A DNA stretch of 64,000 nt, taken from contig JAKPQL010000077.1 of NCBI GenBank assembly GCA_029547045.1, forward strand, positions 1 through 64,000, written 5' to 3'. Of the stretch, positions 44,093-54,430 are shown piece after piece (positions within the stretch are counted from its first letter, which is position 1; each line of letters begins with the position of its first letter). The stretch is from Deltaproteobacteria bacterium (lineage in GTDB: Bacteria; Desulfobacterota; Desulfomonilia; UBA1062). Made by a program: the position numbers and the translations under genes. The notes under the pieces were generated by a model that was not told the origin of the DNA, did no database searches, and was given only the letters and a program-made list of their open reading frames with translations.

Positions 44093-46216
44093 TCATTTGC
44101 GCTCGATGCGCTCCACTCCCTTGAGCTTCCTGAGTTCTGCGGAGAGCTTTTCCAGCTCGCCCAGGTCCTTCACCAGCAACCGGAAGCTGCACATGGAGTT
44201 CCCGTTGGGCATGGACGAGGCGTTCAGCTTGGTGATGTTGATGTTCCGGGCGCCGATGATGGCCGTGATGGAGCCCAGCATGCCCGGCTTGTCCTGGCAG
44301 ATGGCGGTCAGCTCGATCTCGTGGCTCTCCGAGACGCCCATGTCCCATTCCACCGGGATGATCCGCTGGGAATCGATCTCCGTGGCATAGGGACAGTTGG
44401 ACCGGTGCACCGTGATACCCTTTCCCCGGGTGATGAACCCGATGATGTCGTCGCCCGGTATCGGCCTGCAGCACCTGGCGAAGCGGATGAGCAAGTTGTC
44501 GACGCCCTTCACCACGACGCTGGAACCCACCTGTTTCTTCTTGGGGTGAACCTCCTTGAACTCCTTCTTCTGCTCCTCGGGCAGGATCTTGTGGACGATC
44601 TGGTTCACCGAGGTCCTGCCGTACCCGATGGATGCATAGAGGTCGTCTGCCGTCTTGAAGGAGAACTCCCGGGCAAGCGCCTCAAGGTCCATGTCCTTCG
44701 AGATGTGCAGGCTCTTGAGCTTCTTCTCAAGCATCTCCCTGCCCAGCGCGATGCTCTGCTCGCGCTCCTGGGTCCGCAGCCAGGTCTGGATCTTGTTCCT
44801 GGCCCGGGAGGTCCTGGCGATCCTCATCCAGTCCTTGCTGGGGTGCTGCTTGGGCGAGCGCATGATCTCGATGACATCGCCGCTCTTCAGCTCGTAGTTC
44901 AGCTTCACGATCTGTCCGTTCACCTTGGCACCGGTGCACTGGTGCCCGAGCTGGGTATGGACGCTGTAGGCGAAATCGAGGGGGGTCGCCCCCAGGGGGA
45001 ACTGCAGCACCTCCCCCCTCGGGGTGAAGACGAAGACGTCCTCAGGGTAGAGGTCGAGCTTGACGCTCTGGAGGAACTCCCGGGGGTCCTTCAGCTCCTT
45101 CTGCGACTCCAGGAGCCGCCTGAGCCAGGACAGCTCCTGACCCTGCTGGTCTCTGAGCTTAGCCTGGTCCCTGAGCTTGGAGTAATCCTTGTAGAGCCAG
45201 TGCGCCGCGATGCCCTCGTTGGCGATGAAGTCCATCTCGTAGGTCCTGATCTGGATCTCGATGCGCTCCCCGCCGGGGCCGAACACGGTGGTGTGGAGGG
45301 ACTGGTACTTGTTCGGCTTCGGCATGGCGATGAAGTCCTTGATCCGCTGCTGGATGGGCTTCCACATGTTGTGGATGATGCCCAGAGCCGCATAGCACTC
45401 GCCCACGTTGTTCACGATGACCCGCACGCCCAGCACGTCGTAGATGTTCTCCAGGGGGATGCCCTGTCGTTTCAGCTTCTGGTACACGCTGTAGATGTGC
45501 TTGATCCTGCTCTTGAGCTCGGCCCTGATGCCCGCCTCTTCGAGCTTGGAGGAGACCTGGGCCATGACGTCCCTCAGGAACGGCTCCTTCTCGAGGGCCA
45601 CGGCGTCGAGCTTCGTCTTGAGGACGTGGTAGTCCTCGGGCTCCAGGTATCTCAGGCTCAGCTCCTCCAGTTCCACCTGGAGCCAGTGGATGCCGAGCCG
45701 GTTGGCAAGGGGGGCGTAGATGTCCAGGGTCTCCCTGGCGATCCTGAGCTGGGAGGCCCTGTTGTGGTACTCCAGGGTCCGCATGTTGTGGAGGCGGTCC
45801 ACCAGCTTGATGAGGAGCACTCGCAGGTCCTTGCTCATGGCCAGGATCATCTTGCGGAAGTTCTCCGCCTGCTGCTCCTCCACGGAGCGGAAATTCATCT
45901 TGCTGATCTTGGTGAGCCCCTCCACCACCTGGGCCACCTCTTCGCCGAACTCCTGCTGGATGTCCTCCCTCTTCGTGAGGCTGTCCTCGATGGCGTCGTG
46001 CAGGAAGGCAGCGGTCACCGCCGTTACATCGAGGCGCATCTGGGCCACAATGTGCGCCACCTCCAGGGGATGGTGAAGGTAGGGCTCTCCGCTCAGCCTC
46101 TTCTGGCCCTGATGGACCCGGGCGGAAAAGACATATGCCTTCTCGATCAGGCGCTTGTCTTCCTCCGGTATGTACGAGGACACCTCATCGAGGATGTCAT
46201 TTATCCGTACCGTCAA
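44093..46216 (-). CDS. rel: Bifunctional (p)ppGpp synthetase/hydrolase, RelA/SpoT family
   Basis: HD domain HHPLEVAHIVAQMRLD...FLHDAIEDS, synthetase PKPNKYQSLHTTVFGP, TGS and ACT domains. Confidence 0.96.
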   Translation of the reverse strand: MTVRINDILDEVSSYIPEEDKRLIEKAYVFSARVHQGQKRLSGEPYLHHPLEVAHIVAQMRLDVTAVTAAFLHDAIEDSLTKREDIQQEFGEEVAQVVEGLTKISKMNFRSVEEQQAENFRKMILAMSKDLRVLLIKLVDRLHNMRTLEYHNRASQLRIARETLDIYAPLANRLGIHWLQVELEELSLRYLEPEDYHVLKTKLDAVALEKEPFLRDVMAQVSSKLEEAGIRAELKSRIKHIYSVYQKLKRQGIPLENIYDVLGVRVIVNNVGECYAALGIIHNMWKPIQQRIKDFIAMPKPNKYQSLHTTVFGPGGERIEIQIRTYEMDFIANEGIAAHWLYKDYSKLRDQAKLRDQQGQELSWLRRLLESQKELKDPREFLQSVKLDLYPEDVFVFTPRGEVLQFPLGATPLDFAYSVHTQLGHQCTGAKVNGQIVKLNYELKSGDVIEIMRSPKQHPSKDWMRIARTSRARNKIQTWLRTQEREQSIALGREMLEKKLKSLHISKDMDLEALAREFSFKTADDLYASIGYGRTSVNQIVHKILPEEQKKEFKEVHPKKKQVGSSVVVKGVDNLLIRFARCCRPIPGDDIIGFITRGKGITVHRSNCPYATEIDSQRIIPVEWDMGVSESHEIELTAICQDKPGMLGSITAIIGARNINITKLNASSMPNGNSMCSFRLLVKDLGELEKLSAELRKLKGVERIERK

Positions 46217-47936
46217 TGATTACACCCTTCTCCTCAAGCAGCCTCCGGCAGTACGCAACGGCGTCCGCGGCGCACACCTTCTCCGTCCTTGCCCCTGAGC
46301 GTTCCTTGACCTCCACCATGCCCGACGCGAGATCCTTGGGCCCCACGGTGACGCGGACAGGCACGCCGATGAGATCAGCGTCCTTGAACTTCACCCCGGG
46401 CCGCAGGTCGCGGTCGTCGAACAGCACGTCGAACCCGGGCTTCAGCAGCCCCTGGTAGATCGTGGTGGCTACGTTCATGACCTGGGCATCGCTGGTGCTG
46501 ATAGGCAGCACCACGGCATGGAAGGGGGCGATGGCGGCCGGGAAGATGATGCCGTCGGCGTCGTGGTTCTGCTCCAGTGCCGCCGCCACTGTCCTGCCCA
46601 CGCCGATGCCGTAGCACCCCATGATCAGGGGCTTCTGGACGCCGTCCTCGTCGAGGAAGAGCGCGTTCATGGCCCTGGAGTACTTCATGCCCAGCTTGAA
46701 CACATGCCCCACCTCGATGCCGCGGATGGTCTCCAGCACGCCGCCCGCGCACCTTGGGCAGGCCTCGCCGCCTGTGGCTGCCCGGATGTCGGCAACGAGG
46801 TCCACGCGCACGTCCCTGGAGAACCAGACGTCCGTGACGTGGTGATCTTCCCTGTTGGCTCCGGTGGCGTACGGCCCACCTGCAAGGAGCGCCCCGTCAG
46901 CCACCTTCTTCAGGGCAAGGCCCATGGGGCCGGCGAACCCCCGCGGGGCCCCGGTACACTTGAGGATCGTGTCTTCGTCTGCCAGTTCCACGGACTCGCA
47001 CCCCAGCGCCCTGCGCAGCTTTGCCACGCTGATCTCGTGGTCGCCCCTGACCAGTGCGGCCACCGGGCCGGCATCCGTCGAGTAGATGAGTGTCTTGATG
47101 AGGCGGGACGGCTCCATGGAGAGGAACTCGCACACCTCCTCCACGGTCCTGACGTCCGGGGTGTGCACCTCCTTCGGACTGCCTGCCGGGGCCTGCGGGA
47201 AGGACAGGTCGGCGGGCAGTGCGATCTCGGCACGCTCCTGGTTCGCCGCATAGGCGCAGCTGGTGCAGCTCAGGATGAGATCTTCCCCGGTCTCCGCCAG
47301 CACCATGAACTCGTGGGAGAAGTTGCCGCCGATGGGTCCCGAGTCAGCCTCCACGGCCTTGAATTTCAGCCCGCACCGCGTAAAGATGCGCTCGTACGCA
47401 CGGTACATGGCCTCGTAGCTCTTCTCGGCGCCCAGGTCGTCGGCATCGAAGGAGTAGGCGTCCTTCATGATGAACTCCCGGGCCCGCATGACGCCGAACC
47501 GCGGCCTGATCTCGTCGCGGAACTTGGTCTGGATCTGGTAGAGGTTCAGGGGGAGGTCCTTGTAGGAGCGGACATGGTCCCGGACGATATCCGTAATGAC
47601 CTCCTCGTGAGTCGGACCCAGGGCGAACTCGGCGCCCTTGCGGTCGTAGAGCCTGAGGAGCTCCTTGCCGTAGACCGACCACCTGCCGCTCTCCTTCCAG
47701 ATCTCGGCGGGCTGGACCCCCGGCATGAGGCACTCCTGGGCGCCCGCCGCGTTCATCTCCTCGCGGATGATCTGTTCCACCTTCCTGATGGCCTTCAGCC
47801 CATAGGGCAGGTAGGAGTAGATCCCGGAGGCCAACTTCTTGAGCATGCAGGCCCGGAGCATGAGCTTGTGGCTCACCACCTCGGCGTCCCGGGGCTCTTC
47901 CTTCAGGGTGTGGAGGAACAGTGATGACATCTTCAT
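46197..47936 (-). CDS. proS: Prolyl-tRNA synthetase
   Basis: LGPTHEEVITDIVRD, QTKFRDEIRPRFGVMRAREFIMKDAYSFD, GCYGIGVGRTVAAALEQNHD. Confidence 0.96.
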   Translation of the reverse strand: MKMSSLFLHTLKEEPRDAEVVSHKLMLRACMLKKLASGIYSYLPYGLKAIRKVEQIIREEMNAAGAQECLMPGVQPAEIWKESGRWSVYGKELLRLYDRKGAEFALGPTHEEVITDIVRDHVRSYKDLPLNLYQIQTKFRDEIRPRFGVMRAREFIMKDAYSFDADDLGAEKSYEAMYRAYERIFTRCGLKFKAVEADSGPIGGNFSHEFMVLAETGEDLILSCTSCAYAANQERAEIALPADLSFPQAPAGSPKEVHTPDVRTVEEVCEFLSMEPSRLIKTLIYSTDAGPVAALVRGDHEISVAKLRRALGCESVELADEDTILKCTGAPRGFAGPMGLALKKVADGALLAGGPYATGANREDHHVTDVWFSRDVRVDLVADIRAATGGEACPRCAGGVLETIRGIEVGHVFKLGMKYSRAMNALFLDEDGVQKPLIMGCYGIGVGRTVAAALEQNHDADGIIFPAAIAPFHAVVLPISTSDAQVMNVATTIYQGLLKPGFDVLFDDRDLRPGVKFKDADLIGVPVRVTVGPKDLASGMVEVKERSGARTEKVCAADAVAYCRRLLEEKGVIIDGTDK

Positions 47937-49003
47937 TCGGGTGTCTCCTTGCGTATTTCGTTCAGAATGGTCGTGATGATCTCGCCGGTTTCGATGCGCC
48001 TGACGGGCTTGCCGCGGGCAAAGAGCACCGCGCCCTTGGCGTCGCAGGCAACCCCCACATCCGCGATCCGTGCCTCGCCGGGGCCGTTCACCACGCACCC
48101 CATCACCGCCACCACCATGTGCCTGCGCACATCCTTGAGGGCATCTTCCAGCTCGGAGGAGATGGCGGCCACGTCCGCGCACGCGCGGGCGCAGGTGGGG
48201 CACGCGATGACGCGGACACCCTCGGCCCTGAGCCCCAGGCACTCCAGGAGTACCCTGCCGGCGAACACCTCCTGGACGGGATCGGCGGAGAGCGAGACCC
48301 GGATGGTGTCGCCGATGCCCTCAGCCAGGAGCGCACCGATGCCCACTGACGAGCGGATCAGCCCAGAAACAAGCGGTCCGGCCTCGGTCACCCCCAGGTG
48401 CAGGGGCCACGCCGAGACGGCCGAGAACCGCCGGTAGGCGTCCAGGGTTTCGAGCACGTCGGAGGATTTCAGCGACACCTTCATGGAGCTGACCCCCATG
48501 TCCTCGAGCATCTCCACGTACTGGCGGCCGCTCTCCACGATGGCGCCCACGTGGTCCCCCTTGTACCGTGCCAGGAGCGACTTCTTCACCGAACCAAGGT
48601 TGACGCCCACCCGGATGGGGGCGCCGGTGTCCATGGCCGCCTTCGCCACGGCCCTGAGCCTGTCGCGGCCGCCGATGTTCCCGGGATTGATGCGGATGCC
48701 GTCCGCCCCCTCCCGCAGTGATCCGATGGCGAGGCGGTGGTCGAAATGGATGTCGGCGATGAGGGGGATCAGTACCTGTTTCCTGATCTTCCCGAAGGCC
48801 TTCACGGAATCCTCGTCCGGAACGCTGACGCGGACGATGTCGCACCCGGCCCGGATGAGTTCCTGGATCTGTGACACCGTTGCGGGTATATCCCGGGTGA
48901 TGGTGTTCGTCATGGACTGGATGCTCACCGGTGAGCCGCCGCCGACAGGACATCTTCCCACAAATATCCTTCGAGTCTGCTCGCGATGAGGGCTCATCAG
49001 CAT
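47933..49003 (-). CDS. ispG: 4-hydroxy-3-methylbut-2-en-1-yl diphosphate synthase
   Basis: SIQSMTNT, RVSVPDEDSVKAF, IADIHFDHRLAI, RINPGNIG, CPTCARACAD, VAVMGCVVNGPGEA. Confidence 0.96.
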   Translation of the reverse strand: MLMSPHREQTRRIFVGRCPVGGGSPVSIQSMTNTITRDIPATVSQIQELIRAGCDIVRVSVPDEDSVKAFGKIRKQVLIPLIADIHFDHRLAIGSLREGADGIRINPGNIGGRDRLRAVAKAAMDTGAPIRVGVNLGSVKKSLLARYKGDHVGAIVESGRQYVEMLEDMGVSSMKVSLKSSDVLETLDAYRRFSAVSAWPLHLGVTEAGPLVSGLIRSSVGIGALLAEGIGDTIRVSLSADPVQEVFAGRVLLECLGLRAEGVRVIACPTCARACADVAAISSELEDALKDVRRHMVVAVMGCVVNGPGEARIADVGVACDAKGAVLFARGKPVRRIETGEIITTILNEIRKETPE

Positions 49004-49064
49004 TGAGTACCATAGAAGGTGTTTCGACTCAAGATTGGAAGGGGTTTGAACGATAAGATCAGGG

Positions 49065-51020
49065 ATGGGGAGACTGTCGACTGATCAGATTGAAACCCTC
49101 CTGAACAGCATCGGCGAGCTGCCTACACTGCCGTCCGTGGCCACTGCCATCATGGAGAAGACCCTGGAGGACAATGTGAACGCCAAGCAGATCGCCGACC
49201 TGGTGGAGAAGGACCAGGCCCTGGCGCTCAAGGTGCTCAAGGTTGCCAACTCCCCGTTCTACCGGAGGATCAAGGAGATCTCCACCATCCGGGGGGCAGT
49301 GGTGCTGCTCGGGTTCAACGTCCTCAAGAGCATCGTGCTCAGCATCAGCGTGATCAACCTCTTCAACGAGAAGGAACGCAGGGCGCTTGACTTCTACACC
49401 TTCTGGCAGCACAGCATCGCGTGCGCGGTGTGCGCCAAGGCCATGGCCGCAAAGGTGCTTCCCTCCGCCGCAGAGGACGCCTTCGTGGCAGGGCTGCTCC
49501 ACGACCTGGGCAAGGTCATCGCGGACCAGCTCCTGTGCAGGCACGGCGAGTACAACGAGGTCCTGGAGGCCATGAACAGGGCAGGTGCGGACATCATCGA
49601 GACCGAGCAGCAGCTCGTGGGCATCGACCACGCGTCCATCGGCAGGCACCTCATGGAGCGGTGGAACCTGCCCGGACACCTCAGCAAGGCGGTGGGGTTC
49701 CATCACAGCATCGTGGACATCACCGACGACCCGCAGACCAAACGCCTGTGCTCCATCATCCACGTGGCGGACATGGTGGCCAACCACCTGGGCATCGGCA
49801 TGAGCCCCGCCAAGGCAGGGTTCATCGACCCCTCCCTGCTCAACCACCTGGGCCTGACCAGCCAGGACATCCAGGACATCTCCATCTCGCTCAAGGACAA
49901 CATCTCGAACATCAGCGACGAGCTCGGCATCCCCCGGGCAGAGCCCAAGACCTACTTCGAGGTCCTCCAGTCGGCCAATGCACAGCTCGGCAGGCTGAGC
50001 CTCGACCTGGAGCAGAAGAAGATGGCCCTGGAGCGCAGGACCCTGGAGCTTTCAAGCCTCAACCAGCTGAGCACGAACCTCCAGTCGTCCATGAAGCTCT
50101 CCGAGATCACCGCCACCATCGCCACCCACGCGCTCACCATCCTCGATGCCAAGAAGGCACGGTGCATGATCAGGCTGAACAACCTGCGGATCATGGTCAC
50201 CGAGTCGTTCATGCTCGGCGAGTCTCCCCAGACGAAGTCGGGCACGGCGAGCGCCACCAAGGAGATGCTGGACAGGACCAACGGGATCTTCCCCCGTGCT
50301 CAAGGCATCGTCTTCGGCGCCCTGAAGGTGGACGGCAAGGCCATCGGCGCACTGGAGGTGCTCCTCAAGGACAACCTGGGACCAGACGAGATCAGCCAGA
50401 AGAACCTGCTCCTGCGGACCATCGCGGAGATGAGCTCCCAGGCCATTCAACGCGCCATGCTCATCACCAGGCACATGAAGGCCCAACGGCTGGCCGCGGT
50501 CACCAAGACGGCCATCGCGGCGAACCACGAGATCAATTCGCCACTCACCACCATCCTGCTCAAGCTCGACATGATCATGGGCGAGATGCAGGTCAGCCCT
50601 GCCACCAAGAAGGCGCTCTCCGACATCAAGAACGAGGCGCTGAACATCCGCAACGTGGTGAAGAAGATGCTGGAGATCTCCGACGTGGTGGAGACGGCCT
50701 ACACCCAGCACGAGAAGATGCTCGACCTCAACCAGGCCTCCGCCCCCCGCCATGCCGCCCCCTCACCCTCCCCCGGTCCCGCATCCAAGCCCCAGAAACC
50801 CATGGACAATCCTGAAGCGGGGTTCGAAGATTTTCTGGAAGAAGCACCGCCTGCTCCCCGGAGACCCCAGCCGGCCAGGACGGAGGGGGCCGAACAGACC
50901 CCGGGCTTCGAGGACTATCTCGAGGACAGGAAAAAGGGGGCCTCCCCCGCACAGGGCGCTGCCCGGAAATCCGATCTGAAATCAGACACCCCTGGCTTCG
51001 AGGATTTCCTCGACAAGTAG
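49065..51020 (+). CDS. HDOD-domain protein with GAF-like region, HisKA-like helix (no HATPase) and disordered tail with GFEDFL repeats
   Basis: IGELPTLPSVATAIMEKTLEDNVNAKQIADLVEKDQALALKVLKVANSPFY; AIAANHEINSPLTTILLKLDMI; tail AGFEDFLEE, PGFEDYLED, PGFEDFLDK. Confidence 0.85.
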   Translation: MGRLSTDQIETLLNSIGELPTLPSVATAIMEKTLEDNVNAKQIADLVEKDQALALKVLKVANSPFYRRIKEISTIRGAVVLLGFNVLKSIVLSISVINLFNEKERRALDFYTFWQHSIACAVCAKAMAAKVLPSAAEDAFVAGLLHDLGKVIADQLLCRHGEYNEVLEAMNRAGADIIETEQQLVGIDHASIGRHLMERWNLPGHLSKAVGFHHSIVDITDDPQTKRLCSIIHVADMVANHLGIGMSPAKAGFIDPSLLNHLGLTSQDIQDISISLKDNISNISDELGIPRAEPKTYFEVLQSANAQLGRLSLDLEQKKMALERRTLELSSLNQLSTNLQSSMKLSEITATIATHALTILDAKKARCMIRLNNLRIMVTESFMLGESPQTKSGTASATKEMLDRTNGIFPRAQGIVFGALKVDGKAIGALEVLLKDNLGPDEISQKNLLLRTIAEMSSQAIQRAMLITRHMKAQRLAAVTKTAIAANHEINSPLTTILLKLDMIMGEMQVSPATKKALSDIKNEALNIRNVVKKMLEISDVVETAYTQHEKMLDLNQASAPRHAAPSPSPGPASKPQKPMDNPEAGFEDFLEEAPPAPRRPQPARTEGAEQTPGFEDYLEDRKKGASPAQGAARKSDLKSDTPGFEDFLDK

Positions 51021-51026
51021 CGCCCC

Positions 51027-51052
51027 GGATCAGGGCACTGCAGCCCGGATCC
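51027..51052 (+). terminator. Hairpin downstream of HDOD gene
   Basis: GGATC-a-GGGC-actgca-GCCC-g-GATCC; no clear T-run. Confidence 0.35.
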
Positions 51053-51164
51053 GTCCCCATCACCCTCACCTCCTCAGCGGGGCGTTCGAGAAAACCGGTT
51101 GATCCGAACCTGATGGTCAATTATTCTTGGACAATACCCTACCATTCGATGCGAGGAGGTTGCC

Positions 51165-52157
51165 ATGGGAGCACTCGTGGACACACAGGGACGGATCAGC
51201 TGGGGAATCTACGACGAACCAGTCACGGACGTGAACTACCTGGACTACGACCTTCGGACCGCCATGGGCGCCAGGGTATCCCTGCTGAGGAAGCGCCTCA
51301 TGGCAAACCAGTTCCACTTCGTGGGCGTCATGGGGCCGGAGGTCCTCATCGGGCTCGCCGTGGTGGACCTCAAGTTCCTTGCCAATGGATTTCTCTATGT
51401 CTACGACAGGACAACCAAGGAGATCACCGAGGCAAGGGACCTGTCCCTGCCGGGCAAGGGCACCTTCATCACCACGACCCCCGATACCCCTGCCAGCAGG
51501 TATGCCTCGCGGAAGCTCACCATCGAGATGACCGGCGACACGGTGAAGGCCTTCTCCAAGGACCTTGAGCTGTCGCTGCGGCTCGGCACGAAGGATGCCC
51601 GGCCACTGCGCATCTGCACACGGGCCGGGTACACCGGCTGGGTCTATACCCAGAAGACCAGCCCGGTGCCAGTAACGGGCACTGTGGTACGAAAGGGGCG
51701 CTCCCACGGGATCTCGTCGCCCGCCAGCATGGCCCTGGTGGACTGGACCTGCGGGTATATGCGCAGGCAGACCTGCTGGAACTGGGCCGCCACCGCCTGG
51801 ACCCTGCCCGACGGGAGGTCCCTGGGCATGAACCTCTCCTGCGGGGTGAACGAGACCAGCTTCACGGAAAACGCCTTCTGGATCGACAACGGCATGACCA
51901 AGGTGGACACGGTGAACTTCGTCTTCGACACGCACGACCTCTTCAGCCCGTGGCGCGTGCTATCGTCAGACTCGAGGGTGGACCTCACCTTCATGCCCGA
52001 GCGGTCGCGTTCAGAGAAGGTCAATGCTGGCTTCATCGCGTCGCGTTTCACCCAGCTCGTGGGCACCTTCGAGGGGGCCCTCAGGACGCAGGGCGGCGAG
52101 GTCATCCGGATCAAGGACTGCCCGGGCTTCGCCGAGGATCACTACGCCAAGTGGTGA
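51165..52157 (+). CDS. DUF2804 domain-containing protein
   Basis: LVDTQGRISWGIYDEPV; MALVDWTCGYMRRQTCWNWAATAWTLPDGRSLGMNLSCGVNETSFTENAFWIDN. Confidence 0.82.
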   Translation: MGALVDTQGRISWGIYDEPVTDVNYLDYDLRTAMGARVSLLRKRLMANQFHFVGVMGPEVLIGLAVVDLKFLANGFLYVYDRTTKEITEARDLSLPGKGTFITTTPDTPASRYASRKLTIEMTGDTVKAFSKDLELSLRLGTKDARPLRICTRAGYTGWVYTQKTSPVPVTGTVVRKGRSHGISSPASMALVDWTCGYMRRQTCWNWAATAWTLPDGRSLGMNLSCGVNETSFTENAFWIDNGMTKVDTVNFVFDTHDLFSPWRVLSSDSRVDLTFMPERSRSEKVNAGFIASRFTQLVGTFEGALRTQGGEVIRIKDCPGFAEDHYAKW

Positions 52158-53107
52158 GTACGCCGGTTGATGAGGTTGACCCAGTCCCGGTACATGACCG
52201 AGAGGACCATGAAGTCCTTCTCGTTGTCCACGTCCAGGGCTGCACCGCCGATGGTGGTTTCCACCAGCCTGAAGCGAGTCCCCAGCACCTCTGAGATGAG
52301 TCGCTCCAGCTTGTGGCGGGATACGGCGTAGCTCACCATGCGGGCCAGCCCCGGGAGGCCCACCGCGGTGAGGCCTGCGGATATCTGAAGAAGCAGGTAC
52401 AGGACAAGGGTCTTGCCGATCTTGCCGGGGCCGAGCCGGACGATCTCCAGGATGGCCCGGCCGATATTCATGAGCTCCTTCTGGTAGCGGTATTCGTACA
52501 CCTTCAGCACCAGGTCGATGCTGTTCAGCAGGACAAAGGGCCTGGCCATGTGGAGGTTGTTCTGCCTGAAGTTCCCCTCCCGGGTGTGGAACGTGGCCAT
52601 CTTGATGCCGGGTCTCCCCTTGCGCGGGCCGAATTCCCTGAGGGTCTCCTCCGAGGTGATGCCGGCGATATAGTCGTACCTGTCCATGTCGCAGTTCGAG
52701 ATGAACTGCTCCAGCTCCTCCACGCTGAGCAGCGGGATGTCGCCCGAGAGGAACAGGACGTGCTTGGCATAGTGCTTCTCGATGAGGGCGCCGGTGATCT
52801 CGGGCTTGTCGCGGTACTCGGGGAGCGACTGGAGGAACCCTTCCCACCCGTTCTCGGCCAGGCTCCTCTTCTGCGGCACGATGTGGGCGCGGGTGTCGCC
52901 GATGACCTCCTCGAACCTGTCCCTGGGTCCCACCACCACGATGTTGTCGATGGACCCGCACGCCTGGAGGGTCTCCACGATGTGCCGGATGATGGGCACC
53001 CCGCCGACGTCCAGCAGGGCCTTGTTCTTCTTGAATACCCTGCGGGCGGCCCTCCCGTCGCCCGCAGTCACGATGGCGTCGATTCCCATATCCCGGTATG
53101 AACTCAA
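52142..53107 (-). CDS. MobA-like NTP transferase domain protein
   Basis: DAIVTAGDGRAARRVFKKNKALLDVGGVPIIRHIVETL; VLFLSGDIPLLSVEELEQFI. Confidence 0.82.
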   Translation of the reverse strand: MSSYRDMGIDAIVTAGDGRAARRVFKKNKALLDVGGVPIIRHIVETLQACGSIDNIVVVGPRDRFEEVIGDTRAHIVPQKRSLAENGWEGFLQSLPEYRDKPEITGALIEKHYAKHVLFLSGDIPLLSVEELEQFISNCDMDRYDYIAGITSEETLREFGPRKGRPGIKMATFHTREGNFRQNNLHMARPFVLLNSIDLVLKVYEYRYQKELMNIGRAILEIVRLGPGKIGKTLVLYLLLQISAGLTAVGLPGLARMVSYAVSRHKLERLISEVLGTRFRLVETTIGGAALDVDNEKDFMVLSVMYRDWVNLINRRTHHLA

Positions 53108-53227
53108 AAAAACCCCCGATTGTCAAGCCTCTTGAGCATGCAGGCCTGGGCTCACCCGGTTCCTTTTCCCTTGAACTCCAGAGCTTGTTGCCGTACCGTA
53201 CCCCCATCACAACGCAAAGGACGCCCC

Positions 53228-53944
53228 ATGGATGCTCATGACCGCGCAACCCTGCTCTCCGGACTGAGCGCCGCGGTGCCCATCTGGATCGGCTATGCGG
53301 CGGTGGGCGTGCCCTTCGGGGTCCTTGCCGCACAGGCCGGACTCGGCACCTTCCAGATCGCCCTGATGTCGCTGGTCGTCTTTGCCGGCAGCTCCCAGTT
53401 CATTGCGGTCTCCCTGCTATCGTCCGGTGCGCCGGTGCTGCCCATCGTCATCACCACCTTCTTCGTGAACCTCAGGCACCTCCTCATGAGCTCCAGCCTG
53501 GCCCTGCACCTCAGGGGGCTGAGCCGGTGGAGATTGAGCCTCTTCGCGGCCGAGATCACAGACGAGACCTTTGCCGTGAACCTCACCCGGTTCAGGGGCG
53601 CCTCCTGGGACGAGAACAAGGCCGGGATCGTGAACCACACCGCGCACCTCGCCTGGATCATCAGCTCTATGGCCGGCGGACTCCTCGGCGGGGTCATCCC
53701 CCACGGGGCGCTGGGCATCGACTACGCGCTCACCGCCATGTTCCTCGCGCTGCTGGTCCTGCAGACCACCTCACCCCTCATCGCACTGGTCGCCCTGTGC
53801 TCCGGGGCGCTGGCAGTTCTCATCTCGCTCGCGCTGCCCGGAAACTGGAACGTTATCCTTGCCACCGTCTTCTCCGCCACAGCGGGCCTCGTCATCCAGG
53901 ACCTATGGCCAGGGCTCTCCAAGGACAGCCGGGTGGCCCCATGA
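53228..53944 (+). CDS. azlC: AzlC family branched-chain amino acid exporter subunit
   Basis: IGYAAVGVPFGVLAAQAGL, FAGSSQFIAVSLL, NLRHLLMSSSLALHL. Confidence 0.92.
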   Translation: MDAHDRATLLSGLSAAVPIWIGYAAVGVPFGVLAAQAGLGTFQIALMSLVVFAGSSQFIAVSLLSSGAPVLPIVITTFFVNLRHLLMSSSLALHLRGLSRWRLSLFAAEITDETFAVNLTRFRGASWDENKAGIVNHTAHLAWIISSMAGGLLGGVIPHGALGIDYALTAMFLALLVLQTTSPLIALVALCSGALAVLISLALPGNWNVILATVFSATAGLVIQDLWPGLSKDSRVAP

Positions 53945-54264
53945 CGGCGGAGCAGTACCTTCTGTGCATCGCGGGCATGGGCCTGGTGACCTACATCCCC
54001 CGGTGGCTTCCCCTCCTGTGGCTCTCCGGCAGGGAGATCCCTCCACTATTCGTGCGGTGGCTCTCGCTGGTCCCGGCGGGTATCCTCAGCGCCCTGGTGG
54101 CGCCATCGCTGGTCCTGGACCAGGCCACGGGCCGCTTCTGCCTGATGAGGCCGGAATTCCTCGCGGCCCTGCCCACCCTCGCCTTTGCCTGGTGGAGCCG
54201 CTCGCTGGGGGGGACCGTGATCGTGGGCATGCTCCTGTATTCCCTGGCAGGAAGGCTCTGCTGA
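53941..54264 (+). CDS. azlD: AzlD family protein
   Basis: CIAGMGLVTYIPRWLPLLWLSGREIPPLFVRWLSLVPAGILSALV; ATGA overlap with azlC. Confidence 0.9.
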   Translation: MTAEQYLLCIAGMGLVTYIPRWLPLLWLSGREIPPLFVRWLSLVPAGILSALVAPSLVLDQATGRFCLMRPEFLAALPTLAFAWWSRSLGGTVIVGMLLYSLAGRLC

Positions 54265-54391
54265 TCCCGGTGAAATGCCACTGTGATGGATGAGCCGGAC
54301 ATGACCCTGTCCCGGAAACACCATCTGGGGATTGCATGTCTATTTTCGTTTTTGATATATATCGATAACAGAAGCCATTGGTATTTTCGCA

Positions 54392-54408
54392 GCCGAAACC
54401 ATTTCGGC
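54392..54408. promoter_or_regulatory. Inverted repeat GCCGAAA-CCA-TTTCGGC upstream of fic gene
   Basis: Perfect 7-bp arms; ends 22 nt before the ATG. Confidence 0.4.
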
Positions 54409-54430
54409 ACAGTGGCCACGAGGAGGGATC

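Noticed and set aside
44321-46219. 632-aa plus-strand ORF opposite the rel gene
   Set aside because: Antisense shadow ORF of a strongly conserved gene in high-GC DNA
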